Assembly (NCBI GenBank): GCA_964444665.1
Contig: CAYUIE010000003.1
Span: 1 to 64,000, forward strand
Length of the DNA stretch: 64,000 nucleotides
Direction: 5' to 3'
From: CAYZTY01 sp964444665
GTDB taxonomy: Bacteria; Planctomycetota; Phycisphaerae; Sedimentisphaerales; CAYZTY01
A model generated the notes under the pieces. It saw only the letters and a program-made list of their open reading frames with translations, did no database searches and was not told the origin of the DNA. Below, piece after piece: positions 34,929 to 43,871 of this stretch. The position numbers were made by a program, and so were the translations under genes. Each line of letters starts with the position of its first letter. Position 1 is the stretch's first letter.

Positions 34929-34958
34929 AAGTCCGGGGATTGTTTGGCGGCCGGACTT
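34929..34958. repeat. Perfect 8-bp inverted repeat
   Basis: AAGTCCGG (34929-34936) and CCGGACTT (34951-34958) enclose a 14-base loop in the intergenic region after the FG-GAP terminator. There is no T tract. It could be a transcript hairpin ahead of the 35078 gene. Confidence 0.35.
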
Positions 34959-35077
34959 CTCCGTAAAATCATGACAATAATCTTCAAATCCATCCTGCTT
35001 TGAAAAGTCGGACGCTGATTATGCCGAAAGGTTTATTAATCAGGACGAAATTTAGCTCAAAAAGGCAGGATTCGACT

Positions 35078-35536
35078 ATGTACGATGAGCTCCTTTCTTC
35101 AGGCTGTACTTTAAATGACCAAATTGCCCGTCAGCTTTTCAGTATTATCCCCGAAGACGGCCCCTTAGTTGCAATAATAGACAGGCAAGGCAATTATTGG
35201 CCCAGCGAGTCTGAAAGATTCAGTCAGCTCAATATCGACGAACAGATACTAAAGCAGATGTGCAACAGGATAGATGACGGTGCCGAGCCGGTCATTTCAC
35301 AGATAAATGATTTTGGCGTCGTTATATCGCAATTGGCAACGGAACATACTAATTGCGGCTATGTGATAATTATGCTGCCGAAATATACGCCGGAGTCCAT
35401 ACTTGTCAACATTGAGCTGATAGAAACATTGCTGAGTCAGGTCGGTCTCATAGGCAGGCTTGTAGAGCAAAACAACCACCTCTACCAGCTCCAAATGAAA
35501 CAGTTTAATCTGGCCGCCAAGGGCACATCGAGTTAA
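35078..35536 (+). CDS. Hypothetical soluble protein, possible sensor-like fold
   Basis: ATG 35078 is preceded by AAAGGCAGGATT; upstream in-frame ATGs at 35000 and 35021 lack a clear ribosome site. 152 residues. LVAIIDRQGNYWPSESERF followed by FGVVISQLATEH...YVIIMLP has the alternating strand pattern of PAS/GAF-type sensor folds, and it ends in an amphipathic helix (LLSQVGLIGRLVEQNNHLYQ). No family recognised with confidence. It lies 162 bases before the GH10-like gene. Confidence 0.55.
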   Translation: MYDELLSSGCTLNDQIARQLFSIIPEDGPLVAIIDRQGNYWPSESERFSQLNIDEQILKQMCNRIDDGAEPVISQINDFGVVISQLATEHTNCGYVIIMLPKYTPESILVNIELIETLLSQVGLIGRLVEQNNHLYQLQMKQFNLAAKGTSS

Positions 35537-35600
35537 AAACGAATCTTCTCTGAAGACGGGACAAAAACACCCCCATAGAGAAAACAAATCAAAGTTTGCA

Positions 35601-35628
35601 TTGCTTCCGGCAGTACAATTGTTATAAT
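35601..35628 (+). promoter_or_regulatory. Possible promoter of GH10-like operon
   Basis: A perfect TATAAT (35623-35628) follows a poor -35 (TTGCTT, 35601-35606) with a 16-base spacer. It lies about 70 bases before the GTG start at 35699. Confidence 0.4.
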
Positions 35629-35698
35629 CCGAGCTGACTTTATGATACACATAGCGTTCGATTTGACTCACCATTTAAGTTAAAAAGGTAAAAAAGCG

Positions 35699-37177
35699 GT
35701 GAAATTCAAGGTCTTCAAAGACGGCAAAATCATCGATAAGTTCGAATTGTGCGGAGCATATCTCTTCGGTGCGGACGGCATCGCGTTCCGGGCCTCGGCT
35801 GAAGTAACTTTTAAGAAAGGATTAATAGAATGTAAGAAACGCAGCCCAGAAGCGGCAGGGCTGGCGCTGCTTTGGCCAATTGACGGTTTCGGCAAAGTAC
35901 ATTTGTCAACAACGCGCCTGCCGGAAAGGCAGCGGCCTTATATCCTGAACGTCGAGCTGGCGCGGGCCAAATTAATGCAAATCACTATAAAGCGCGAGGA
36001 CTGGTCCGTATTCGAAGAGAATAACGAGTTGAAGAACGTTGCGCACGAGGCAATGAACCTGTTTGTCGAGTCGCTCCAGAATATCGGTAACGGGGCGAAA
36101 GCCTCCCTCCTCGCAGACGAATCACTGAAAAAGGCCGTAGTTCTTTCCGAGCAGTTAACCGCAATACATGCCGAGCTTTTGTTTGATACAAGAGTTAAAA
36201 CCCGAGGACTGGGACGGCACTGCCTTGGTTGCTGTATTGAAATCGAACAAATTAAAAATGCAGAATATGTTAAAAGGCTGCTGGCGTTATTCGGCTTTGT
36301 GACAATACCAATAAACTGGGCACAAATAGAACTTCAAGAAGGTGAATACGATTTTTCAAAGGTCGATGAGTGCTTTAGTGCACTGGGCAGAAAGAAGTTG
36401 GCGATTAGTGCTGGGCCGTTACTTCGTTTTTCCAAAGAATGGCTCCCCATCTGGCTTCTCAAAGAAAAAGCAGGCTTTGAAAAAATTCGTGAAATGGCGT
36501 ATGAATTTGTCTCAAAGGTAGTCAACCGGTACGCCAAATACGTTCATTCCTGGCGGGTCGTCAGTGGACTGAATGCTCTGAATCATTTCGGCTTCAGCTT
36601 CGAACAGATACTGGAAATGACGCGTGCGGCAAGTCTTGCGGCCCGGGCCGCCGATCCACGGTCTTTGAAGATTATAGAAATCGTGCATCCGTGGGGAGAG
36701 TACTATTCATCGATGCCGGAAACAATCCCGCCGTTAGTCTATGCCGATATAGTTACACAAAGCGGAATCAGTTTCGACGCACTCGGGCTTGAGATATGCT
36801 TCGGCAAAAACCAGGCTGGTATGCACATCAGAGATATGATGGACATCTCAGCGATACTGGACCGTTTCGCCGCAACAAACAGACCCGTGCATATAACCGC
36901 AGTTGCCGTACCCGACCAACCAGGTAAAGATTCATATGAAAGCAAAGTGGCGGGCATCTGGCATAAACCCTGGAACCAACCGATACAGGCTCAATGGTTA
37001 GGGCATTTCTGTAAGATTGCTCTGAGTAAGCCATTTATAAATACAGTAACATACTCCAAATTTGCAGACACCGGCGCGAACGAGGCAGTCGGTTACGGTC
37101 TTCTTGACGAACAACTCTCGCCCAAAGACTCATACCATGTCCTTAGCAGACTGCAAAAACTTATAATCAGTCGATAA
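35699..37177 (+). CDS. GH10-like (xylanase-fold) protein lacking catalytic glutamates
   Basis: GTG 35699 with AAGG 10 bases upstream; 492 residues. Residues ~1-165 are a beta-rich N-domain. From ~180 a TIM-barrel of GH10 style follows: RLLALFGFVTIPINWAQIEL, EGEYDFSKVDECFSAL, then YVHSWRVVSGLNALN where active xylanases have WDVVNE, and PVHITAVAV where they have TELD. Both the acid/base and nucleophile Glu appear replaced (Gly and Ala). No signal peptide is visible, also odd for a xylanase. It could be a carbohydrate-binding pseudoenzyme or an unrecognised activity. It starts an operon with comEA-like and glycosyltransferase genes. Confidence 0.65.
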   Translation: MKFKVFKDGKIIDKFELCGAYLFGADGIAFRASAEVTFKKGLIECKKRSPEAAGLALLWPIDGFGKVHLSTTRLPERQRPYILNVELARAKLMQITIKREDWSVFEENNELKNVAHEAMNLFVESLQNIGNGAKASLLADESLKKAVVLSEQLTAIHAELLFDTRVKTRGLGRHCLGCCIEIEQIKNAEYVKRLLALFGFVTIPINWAQIELQEGEYDFSKVDECFSALGRKKLAISAGPLLRFSKEWLPIWLLKEKAGFEKIREMAYEFVSKVVNRYAKYVHSWRVVSGLNALNHFGFSFEQILEMTRAASLAARAADPRSLKIIEIVHPWGEYYSSMPETIPPLVYADIVTQSGISFDALGLEICFGKNQAGMHIRDMMDISAILDRFAATNRPVHITAVAVPDQPGKDSYESKVAGIWHKPWNQPIQAQWLGHFCKIALSKPFINTVTYSKFADTGANEAVGYGLLDEQLSPKDSYHVLSRLQKLIISR

Positions 37178-37194
37178 TTTTTGGCTTCGAGGAT

Positions 37195-37572
37195 ATGAAA
37201 AAAGCGTACGATGGAGGTTTTGACAAATGCGGATTAGAACAAAGTAACCGTGAATCATTCCCTTTCATCATCAGTATCCTGATTTGCACATTGACTACGG
37301 CTCTTTTTGCAGTGCCATATCTTACCAGAGCTTTCGAACAAAATAACAACGTTCTGGCCGGCAGGATAAATCCAAACAATGCCTCTGCAGCAAGTCTGGC
37401 AAGGCTGCCAGGAGTGGGTATAGTACGGGCGGAGACTATAGTGGCGTATCGGAGAGAATTCACCTCAACAGACAGCAATCAGGTGTTCGAGAGTTGTAAA
37501 GACCTGGAAAAAGTTAGGGGAATTGGGCCAATAACAGCACAGAAAATATGCGAATGGCTGAAGTTCGAATAA
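37195..37572 (+). CDS. ComEA-like membrane-anchored helix-hairpin-helix protein
   Basis: 125 residues. One membrane helix at ~23-42 (FIISILICTLTTALFAVPYL), then INPNNASAASLARLPGVGIV and KVRGIGPITAQKICEWL, a double helix-hairpin-helix that binds DNA in ComEA competence proteins. In competent bacteria this protein holds incoming DNA at the periplasmic face, and pilins with PilB/PilT pull DNA in. The pilus genes are elsewhere in this window, so a DNA-uptake role is possible but not shown. Confidence 0.7.
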   Translation: MKKAYDGGFDKCGLEQSNRESFPFIISILICTLTTALFAVPYLTRAFEQNNNVLAGRINPNNASAASLARLPGVGIVRAETIVAYRREFTSTDSNQVFESCKDLEKVRGIGPITAQKICEWLKFE

Positions 37573-37613
37573 GAATAGCGGGCACTCTATCCTTATATCA
37601 ACAAAGGGAAGAA

Positions 37614-39494
37614 ATGGACGATTTGGAAATTGACAAGAGCGATGAGGGTCAAACAAAAACTGAGAGTACAGAGAGTCTTGCTAAACGCAGCCTTTTGATT
37701 GCTTGCGCCATTTTTTCCCTTGCGCTTACAATTCGCCTAATCTATCTTTACGAAAGTCCGGCCAATCCGTCGTTCCGAGCGCCAATTGTCGATTCCGATA
37801 CTTATGATGAAACAGCCAGGCAATTTGCTGAAGGCCAAGGCCTGGGAAAAAGCTTTTTCTGGCAGCCCTTTTTTTATCCTTTCTTCCTGTCTGTGATCTA
37901 CTTCTTCAGCGGCAACTCAATCATTGCCGCAAAGGTTATCCATGTGCTGTTAGGTAGTTTAACCTGTGCACTGACCTACAGATTGGGAGCAAAAATTTTC
38001 GACAGAAAGACCGGCATCATAGCGGGTCTTATTACCGTGTTTTATGGACCGATGTTCTTTTATGAATCTCAGCTTCTGGCAACAGGTTGGGCAACGCTTT
38101 GGGTGGTGGTAGTCGTACTGCTTTTTCTGAAAACGAAGGAGAAAAACAAAAGTTGGCACTGGTTTTTTCTGGGCCTATGCGGCGCTTTAAGTATCGTTAC
38201 TCGTCCGACGTTCCTCCCATTTTTTCTTGCCGGTTGTATCTGGTTATTGTTTCGAATTCAACGTGGATTGTCACTTACAATAAGGCTCGGCGCTATTTTA
38301 TCAGGGATTGGACTAATTATGGTGCCGATTGGCGTTGCGGCTATGTTTACTATCGATAGATTTTCGATTCTTCCTTTTTCCAGTGGAATTAACCTATATA
38401 TTGGTAATAATCCAAATTACTGCCAGACACTAACTGCTAAACCCGGCAAAGAATGGGATGAGATGCTCAAACTCCCGTCACAATATGGTGTGCACGCCGA
38501 CATCTGGGATTACGACAGATTCTTCAAGCAACAAGTGATAAAATATGTGAAAAGTCAACCACTTGATTTTGCTCAGGGATTGGGACGCAAGACGCTGGAA
38601 TTTGTATGCTCAAGAGAAATCCCGAGGAATGTAAGTATATATATGTTTGGTAAATGGTCGCGCTTACTCCGCCTGCTGACATGGAAAGCTGGTGGATTTG
38701 GATTTCCATTTGGGCTAATTATTCCGCTGGCTGTATTAGGTGTAATTTTAAACCGGAAACGCATTCCGGCAATAGTGACACTTTTTATTATATTGTATCC
38801 CTTGTCCGTCATTCTGGTTTTTGTTACAGGCCGATACAGGGTGCCAATTGTTCCGATTCTTGCAATCCTTGCTGCGGCCGGGCTGGTTAGTATAAAAAAA
38901 ATGATTATGCTGAAGCGGCGGCCAGAGGTTATGATAATGGCCGCTGTGGTTCTTGGGACGATTTTATTATCAACTCTGCCAGGACCATTTTGTCAGGAAC
39001 AGATAGATTTCGAGCCTGAGTTTTTCAACTCGGTTGGCATTGTGATTAGCCGGCAGGGTTTTAATGATAAAGCAATGGCATGTTTTTCCGAAGCTCTTAG
39101 GCTGAAGCCGGATTTTCCCGAAGCGTATTATCACGCAGGTAACACACTTATGCAGCAGAACAAATCGATCGAGGCAATCAAATACTATAGAGATGCGATT
39201 CGGCTGAAACCAGATTATCCTTTAGCACATACCAACTTGGGTATGGCACTTATGGAGCAAGGAAAGCTGGATGAGGCAATTGAGTATTACAAAGAAGCCA
39301 TTCGGCTAAAAGCGGATTTTCCTGAAGCTTATTACAACCTGGGTTTAGCTTTCGAATTGAAGGGCAAAATAGATGAGGCAATTGAGTATTATAGAGAGGC
39401 GCTTCGGTTAAAACCGGACTTTTCTGAAGCCAGTAAAAATTTAGCCTCTGCGCTGGCGCAACGTAGTAAATCAAAAGATACAATTAAACAATAA
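37614..39494 (+). CDS. Membrane glycosyltransferase (GT39/ArnT-like) with C-terminal TPRs
   Basis: ATG 37614 is preceded by AAAGGGAAGAA; an earlier in-frame start overlaps the comEA-like gene. 626 residues. The N-terminal ~460 residues have about ten membrane helices and the early loop APIVDSDTYDETARQFAEGQ with an Asp-Ser-Asp pair, typical of dolichyl-/polyprenyl-phosphate-sugar mannosyltransferases of the PMT/ArnT class. The C-terminal ~130 residues hold four TPRs (AMACFSEALRLKPDFPEAYY and similar). It probably moves a sugar from a lipid carrier to an envelope acceptor. Follows the GH10-like and comEA-like genes. Confidence 0.75.
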   Translation: MDDLEIDKSDEGQTKTESTESLAKRSLLIACAIFSLALTIRLIYLYESPANPSFRAPIVDSDTYDETARQFAEGQGLGKSFFWQPFFYPFFLSVIYFFSGNSIIAAKVIHVLLGSLTCALTYRLGAKIFDRKTGIIAGLITVFYGPMFFYESQLLATGWATLWVVVVVLLFLKTKEKNKSWHWFFLGLCGALSIVTRPTFLPFFLAGCIWLLFRIQRGLSLTIRLGAILSGIGLIMVPIGVAAMFTIDRFSILPFSSGINLYIGNNPNYCQTLTAKPGKEWDEMLKLPSQYGVHADIWDYDRFFKQQVIKYVKSQPLDFAQGLGRKTLEFVCSREIPRNVSIYMFGKWSRLLRLLTWKAGGFGFPFGLIIPLAVLGVILNRKRIPAIVTLFIILYPLSVILVFVTGRYRVPIVPILAILAAAGLVSIKKMIMLKRRPEVMIMAAVVLGTILLSTLPGPFCQEQIDFEPEFFNSVGIVISRQGFNDKAMACFSEALRLKPDFPEAYYHAGNTLMQQNKSIEAIKYYRDAIRLKPDYPLAHTNLGMALMEQGKLDEAIEYYKEAIRLKADFPEAYYNLGLAFELKGKIDEAIEYYREALRLKPDFSEASKNLASALAQRSKSKDTIKQ

Positions 39495-39561
39495 ATTAAA
39501 TATGGCCGGCCGTTAATTATCTGGAAAATTCCGGCCCAATAGTATGTAGAGAGTAGAAAAA

Positions 39562-40050
39562 ATGGATGAGTGGAAAGTAAATAAGCCGCTTGGGCAGTGT
39601 TGCGGAACAGGTAAAAAAATCGAACCGGGTGAAGAGTACTTTGCTACCTTAGTGAAGACAGAAGAAGGCTTGCAAAGGCGGGATTACTGTGCGGAATACT
39701 GGCAAGCTGAAAACCCGAAGGTTTATTGCTACTGGAAAAGCAGGCTTGCAGCTACCGGACAAAAGAAACAACTCTTCGTTGATGACAACATGCTGATGGC
39801 CTTCTTTGAGCGATTAGGCAGGGAGAGTGAGCAGGAAAAAACAAACTTCAGATTTGTTCTGACATTAATATTAATGAGGAAAAGACGCCTGAAATACGAC
39901 TCATGCAGGATTGAAGAGGGTAAAGAGATATGGCGGCTGAGAGTAGTTGGTAATAGTGAGATAGTCGAAGTAACAAATCCACACCTTGATGAAGAGCAAA
40001 TTGAACAACTCTCCACACAAATAAAACAGATTTTGCAGGTGGATATTTAG
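39562..40050 (+). CDS. Hypothetical protein with N-terminal Cys-rich site
   Basis: 162 residues, soluble. The N-terminus has CCGTGKKIEPGEEYFA and RRDYCAEYW, a Cys pair plus later Cys spaced like a small zinc or treble-clef site (residues ~10-45). The rest is charged helical with a LTLILMRKRRLKY stretch and ends in an acidic helix. No family recognised. Last gene of the 35699-40050 run. Confidence 0.55.
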   Translation: MDEWKVNKPLGQCCGTGKKIEPGEEYFATLVKTEEGLQRRDYCAEYWQAENPKVYCYWKSRLAATGQKKQLFVDDNMLMAFFERLGRESEQEKTNFRFVLTLILMRKRRLKYDSCRIEEGKEIWRLRVVGNSEIVEVTNPHLDEEQIEQLSTQIKQILQVDI

Positions 40051-40147
40051 TGACTCGGCGTTACTCAAAGTTTCAACAACAAAAGTAAACAGAAATCTTC
40101 TTTTAGGAGGAAAATTCCGAAGCTCTGCGATTTGCAGTTCTTTTAAA

Positions 40148-41290
40148 TTATCTTTCCATCGGAGTAGGGGTAAAATGATGGTTATTTCTGGGAGTTTCCT
40201 CGGGGTGGAAAATCCTTACGGTGTTCTTGCCGGCCTGCTTTGCGTGATAAAGCGCCTCATCAGAACGATTTGTAATATCTTCCGGACAACTTTCAGGCTC
40301 GTAATCGCCTAATCCAACGCTGATAGATAATGGTATGTGTTGATTTTCCCAGACTAATGGAGACTTGGCAACCAGCTCAACCATACGTTCGCCGACAAGA
40401 ACAGCTGCATCCAGTGTAGTATTCGGCAGAATAATGGCAAACTCATCGCCACCATAGCGTGCAGCGGTGTCAATCTGCCGGATGCATTCGGTAATTTTTC
40501 GGCTGATTTTCTTTATAGCCATATCTCCTGCACGGTGGCCGTAAGTATCATTTATCGGCTTGAGGTTATCTACATCGACCATAATAACTGAAATTTTGCC
40601 GCCGTAGCGCTGGGAACGGCGCAGCTCTTTTTCAAGGGTTTCGTAAAATGTGCGGTGATTAGCCAGACCGGTCAGACCATCAGTCTTGGCCTGCCGTTGT
40701 GTCTTTTCAAATAGCTTGATATTGCCAATCGAAGCCCCGACCAATTGTCGGAAAAGCTCTATGACCGCAATATCTTCTGAAGTGAATCGCTCTCCATGCA
40801 ATTTGTCGGCCAGGTTCAGGACACCAATAACACGACCTTGACAAATGAGGGGAGCAATAACGCAGCTTTTTGTTTTGTAATTTGTAGCGAACTGCCTTTG
40901 TGATTTTCGGATTATCGGCCTATTATACGTGTCAATGTTATCGACCAACAATAACCGTTTAGTTCTGATCGCCGTTACCATAGGTGGAGGAGGATTCTGA
41001 TTGAGTGATACTATATTATTTATCGGGAACTTATGATTATGTCCGGTCAGGTGTAAGATATCGCTGGCCTCGTCCAGAACATACAGAGAAGCAAGTCGAG
41101 CATTGACAAGTGAACGAATCTGGTTAACGCAGACTTCGGCTACAAGCTTAATATCAAGGCAGTTAAACCGCTGAACAAGGCAGGTAATCTCATCAAGCAG
41201 CCGGGGGGTACCGGGGACGAGGGACTTCTGCTTAACGGTCTTTCTCCGGGCCTTACGACGGCCTGCAGTAACCTTTTGCTGTTTTTCCAT
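40148..41290 (-). CDS. GAF-GGDEF diguanylate cyclase
   Basis: From ATG 41290 (GTG 41296 possible) there are 380 residues. A GAF domain spans ~60-205 (IRSLVNARLASLYVLDEASD...KSCVIAPLICQGRVIGVLNL), and a GGDEF domain spans ~215-375 with RYGGDEF near residue 278. An inhibitory I-site RQID sits exactly five residues before GGDEF, so c-di-GMP feedback is expected. It makes c-di-GMP from two GTP. The basic N-terminus has no membrane helix. Monocistronic; the MshEN-domain ATPases here are plausible targets, by inference only. Confidence 0.9.
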   Translation of the reverse strand: MEKQQKVTAGRRKARRKTVKQKSLVPGTPRLLDEITCLVQRFNCLDIKLVAEVCVNQIRSLVNARLASLYVLDEASDILHLTGHNHKFPINNIVSLNQNPPPPMVTAIRTKRLLLVDNIDTYNRPIIRKSQRQFATNYKTKSCVIAPLICQGRVIGVLNLADKLHGERFTSEDIAVIELFRQLVGASIGNIKLFEKTQRQAKTDGLTGLANHRTFYETLEKELRRSQRYGGKISVIMVDVDNLKPINDTYGHRAGDMAIKKISRKITECIRQIDTAARYGGDEFAIILPNTTLDAAVLVGERMVELVAKSPLVWENQHIPLSISVGLGDYEPESCPEDITNRSDEALYHAKQAGKNTVRIFHPEETPRNNHHFTPTPMER

Positions 41291-41459
41291 AAGCACCGCT
41301 CAGGCTATATATTATAGGAACTATGAATCAATCTCTCTGCCTTTGTATCGGAAATTTCGGTACGGGTATTTTGTGAAAGATTATCAGCGGCAAAAAATAA
41401 TCACTCTGGCAATGTGGTAAAGTCTGTGAGAAAGTCCTCCAGCTTTTGGATTTTTTTCG

Positions 41460-41488
41460 TTGACAACGGCAGATATCGTTGTTAAAAT
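41460..41488 (+). promoter_or_regulatory. Sigma70-like promoter of lipoprotein-cdaA-ybbR operon
   Basis: TTGACA (41460-41465), 17-base spacer, TAAAAT (41483-41488, 5 of 6). It lies 72 bases before ATG 41560. Confidence 0.65.
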
Positions 41489-41559
41489 AAGAATAGTAAA
41501 TATAAGTCTATTAAGATATTACGGTCCAAAGACCGCAGTGGAGGAGCTTGAGGGAAAAG

Positions 41560-41784
41560 ATGAAAAATAACGCTGGATTAATACTCCTGGTGATACTGTT
41601 AGGTTGTATTTTGTGCTTCGCCGGCTGCGGCAGCACGATTATAGGACAAGGTGAAACGGCTGCAGAGGGACAAAGAAGGCATTTACGCCAACTCGAGCTT
41701 TCAAGGCAACAACTTGCGGACGATTTCGATGCCCTTCTGCTAATGGATCAGCCAACCAGATTGAGCGACAAAAGAATCCGCTAA
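41560..41784 (+). CDS. Small lipoprotein
   Basis: 74 residues from ATG 41560 (GAGGGA ribosome site). A signal peptide with lipobox LCFAGC (Cys at ~23) predicts signal peptidase II cleavage and lipid anchoring. The mature part is a short charged helix (RRHLRQLELSRQQLADDFDA) ending in DQPTRLSDKRIR. It starts the cdaA operon. The 134 bases before cdaA hold an open frame without a start that I cannot assign. Confidence 0.7.
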   Translation: MKNNAGLILLVILLGCILCFAGCGSTIIGQGETAAEGQRRHLRQLELSRQQLADDFDALLLMDQPTRLSDKRIR

Positions 41785-41918
41785 GTTATGCCAACGGCAG
41801 TATACCGGGGGAGGGGTGTGAAGTTGCACGCATAAAGGCCTGCGCGGGCGATATTGCCGGCGTCAGCCAGAGCATCGATGAGAAGGCTCTATCTAAAAAA
41901 GTTGTATAAAGTGAATTA

Positions 41919-42812
41919 TTGGCGGGCTGCATCCCGGACAATTGGGATTTGGGCGTGGAAACAATCATCGATTATCTCTATCGAATCGGCACTTATAATA
42001 AGGCTGTTGTAATTGTCGAGTTGCTCTTCATCAGCTTAGTGGTCTACTGGGCGGTAAATTTTCTCGAAGGGACCCGTGGAGAACGTCTGTTCAGAGGCGT
42101 TATTTTCATTCTAATTGCAGGCTCACTAATCCTTAACTTCGTAGTCGAGCAATTTGTATTCGAACGTCTCCAATACCTCTACAAGGGCTTTTTAATCACT
42201 GTGTTAATCATCGCAGTTGCCGCTTTTCAACCTGAAATCAGAAGAGCATTGATACGTATAGGTCAGCCCAGGTTCCTGAGAAGCTCGTCTCAACAGCTTT
42301 CGCGGACAGTAGAAGAGATTATCACAGCAGTAAAAGAACTTTCAGCGACACGCACCGGCGCGATAATTGTTATACAACAGCAGGTCGGGCTGGGAGAATT
42401 TATCGACACCGGAGTACGTATTAATGCGAAGGTAACAGCACAGCTACTGGAAACTATTTTTTATCCGGGAACGACCTTACACGATATGGCTGTGATAATC
42501 CAGGGCGATAGAATAGTTGCAGCGAGAGTCCAGCTACCACTGGCAGAGAGCGATTCGGCAAATGAGATGAGGCTCGGCTCACGGCATCGAGCAGCCATCG
42601 GCATCACCACGGGTTCAGATGCAACTGTAGTCGTGGTCAGCGAAGAAAGTGGAACAGTCTCACTGGCAGTCAATGGTAATCTGGTAAGAGGTATATCCGA
42701 TTCGCAATTGAGAAAGCATCTTACAACGGCAATGGTTGAGACTATGCCTTTTGTCGAGAGATTCTGGAAAGTACAAAAGAAAAACTCGGTAAAAAATCCG
42801 AAAAATGTATAA
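41919..42812 (+). CDS. cdaA: Membrane diadenylate cyclase CdaA with altered DGA motif
   Basis: 297 residues if it starts at TTG 41919; GTG 41955 is also possible. Three N-terminal helices (~25-45, 55-72, 80-100), then a DAC domain at ~105-270. The RHR motif is intact (GSRHRAAIGIT, ~221), but the DGA motif reads HDMAVII (~189), with Met for the conserved Gly. CdaA makes c-di-AMP from two ATP, controlling osmolyte and cell-wall homeostasis. Followed after 30 bases by the ybbR/cdaR partner, the standard pair. Confidence 0.88.
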   Translation: MAGCIPDNWDLGVETIIDYLYRIGTYNKAVVIVELLFISLVVYWAVNFLEGTRGERLFRGVIFILIAGSLILNFVVEQFVFERLQYLYKGFLITVLIIAVAAFQPEIRRALIRIGQPRFLRSSSQQLSRTVEEIITAVKELSATRTGAIIVIQQQVGLGEFIDTGVRINAKVTAQLLETIFYPGTTLHDMAVIIQGDRIVAARVQLPLAESDSANEMRLGSRHRAAIGITTGSDATVVVVSEESGTVSLAVNGNLVRGISDSQLRKHLTTAMVETMPFVERFWKVQKKNSVKNPKNV

Positions 42813-42842
42813 TCTCGGAGATTCAAAACCGGCAGACGAACA

Positions 42843-43871
42843 ATGTTGCACAATATTAAAAAAATAGCAGTCGTTATATTTATAACCTTGTTGATATGGG
42901 TTTGGGCTGACCGCGCGCTGGACGAGGAATTGTCCGGAGTCTCAGCCAGTCTTTCTGCTGACCCGTCGGCAAATCCTAAACTGTGGGTTAACTTCAACAA
43001 TGATTCCACATCGCATTTCAGAATAAGCCTATCCGGACCTGTCTCAAGAATAACAGAGGTGAAACGAAAGCTGAGGGACCGTTCATTGACATTTAGTTTC
43101 CATTTTGACCCGGAGAAGGAAAAAATAGAGGTGCCCACTGACGAATATCCTCTGGATTTACTCGGGCTTATGCAGAAAAATGTCGAGATAAGAAAGCTCG
43201 GGTTGAAAGTAAAGTCCTGTGAACCAAGTACAGTAAGTGTTACGGTACTTAAGCTGGTGGAAAAAAATCTCCCTGTCGAATGCCTGGACGAAAATCGGCT
43301 GCCTGTAGTGGATGTTGAATCAATAGACCCACCGCGAGTTAAGATGCCGGTCCCTGAGGTCTGGATGGGTGAGCAACTCAAGGCGATGATTCGCCTGACA
43401 AGCAAGCAAATTAACCAGGCGCGGCTGGATGCGATTTCGGCCAGGCCGTATATTGAAATTGGACCCGGTAACTTCCAGTACAGCGATACGCGTGTGCAAA
43501 TCAAACTATCCGCTATGAAAGAGCGCCTACAGGATTACGGCATCCCGGCAACTATCGGCTTTACACTCAGCGAGAATTTGCTTGGTAAATTCGATGTAGA
43601 ACTGACAGAAAGAGGCCCCAGCACGATTGGAATTAAGGCCACGCCAGAGGCAAAAGCAGCATATGAAAAGACTTCATTCAAGCTGCTGCTTTTCATCGAA
43701 GACGAGGACATAAAAGTGACTGAACCGATATTGAGACAGTTGGTTTATAACTTCCCGCCCGAGTTTGTACAGAAAGATGAGATCCGAGCGACCCAGCAAC
43801 AATCTCCCAAGGTTCGATTTAAGCTGATACCGCTGAGCCCCCAGAGTCAGCTGTCGCCGCCGGGCTCTTAA
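42843..43871 (+). CDS. ybbR: YbbR/CdaR-like regulator of CdaA
   Basis: 342 residues. An N-terminal membrane helix (IAVVIFITLLIWVWADRALDEEL, residues 7-25) is followed by repeated YbbR beta domains (each strand block ending in V.V.. as in RKLGLKVKSCEPSTVSVTVL). In Firmicutes CdaR binds CdaA and tunes c-di-AMP synthesis from outside the membrane. Its 3' end overlaps the convergent cstA gene by 53 bases. Confidence 0.75.
   Translation: MLHNIKKIAVVIFITLLIWVWADRALDEELSGVSASLSADPSANPKLWVNFNNDSTSHFRISLSGPVSRITEVKRKLRDRSLTFSFHFDPEKEKIEVPTDEYPLDLLGLMQKNVEIRKLGLKVKSCEPSTVSVTVLKLVEKNLPVECLDENRLPVVDVESIDPPRVKMPVPEVWMGEQLKAMIRLTSKQINQARLDAISARPYIEIGPGNFQYSDTRVQIKLSAMKERLQDYGIPATIGFTLSENLLGKFDVELTERGPSTIGIKATPEAKAAYEKTSFKLLLFIEDEDIKVTEPILRQLVYNFPPEFVQKDEIRATQQQSPKVRFKLIPLSPQSQLSPPGS

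Noticed and set aside
34929..34958. Second terminator after the FG-GAP gene
   Set aside because: Good stem but no T tract; kept only as an inverted repeat.
41785..41918. Open frame without start between the lipoprotein and cdaA
   Set aside because: Reads protein-like for ~40 codons but has no start, no homology I recognise and ends in TAA before cdaA.
42461..43504. 347-residue minus-strand ORF opposite cdaA/ybbR
   Set aside because: It is Ser-rich shadow translation; both plus-strand genes have clear domains.
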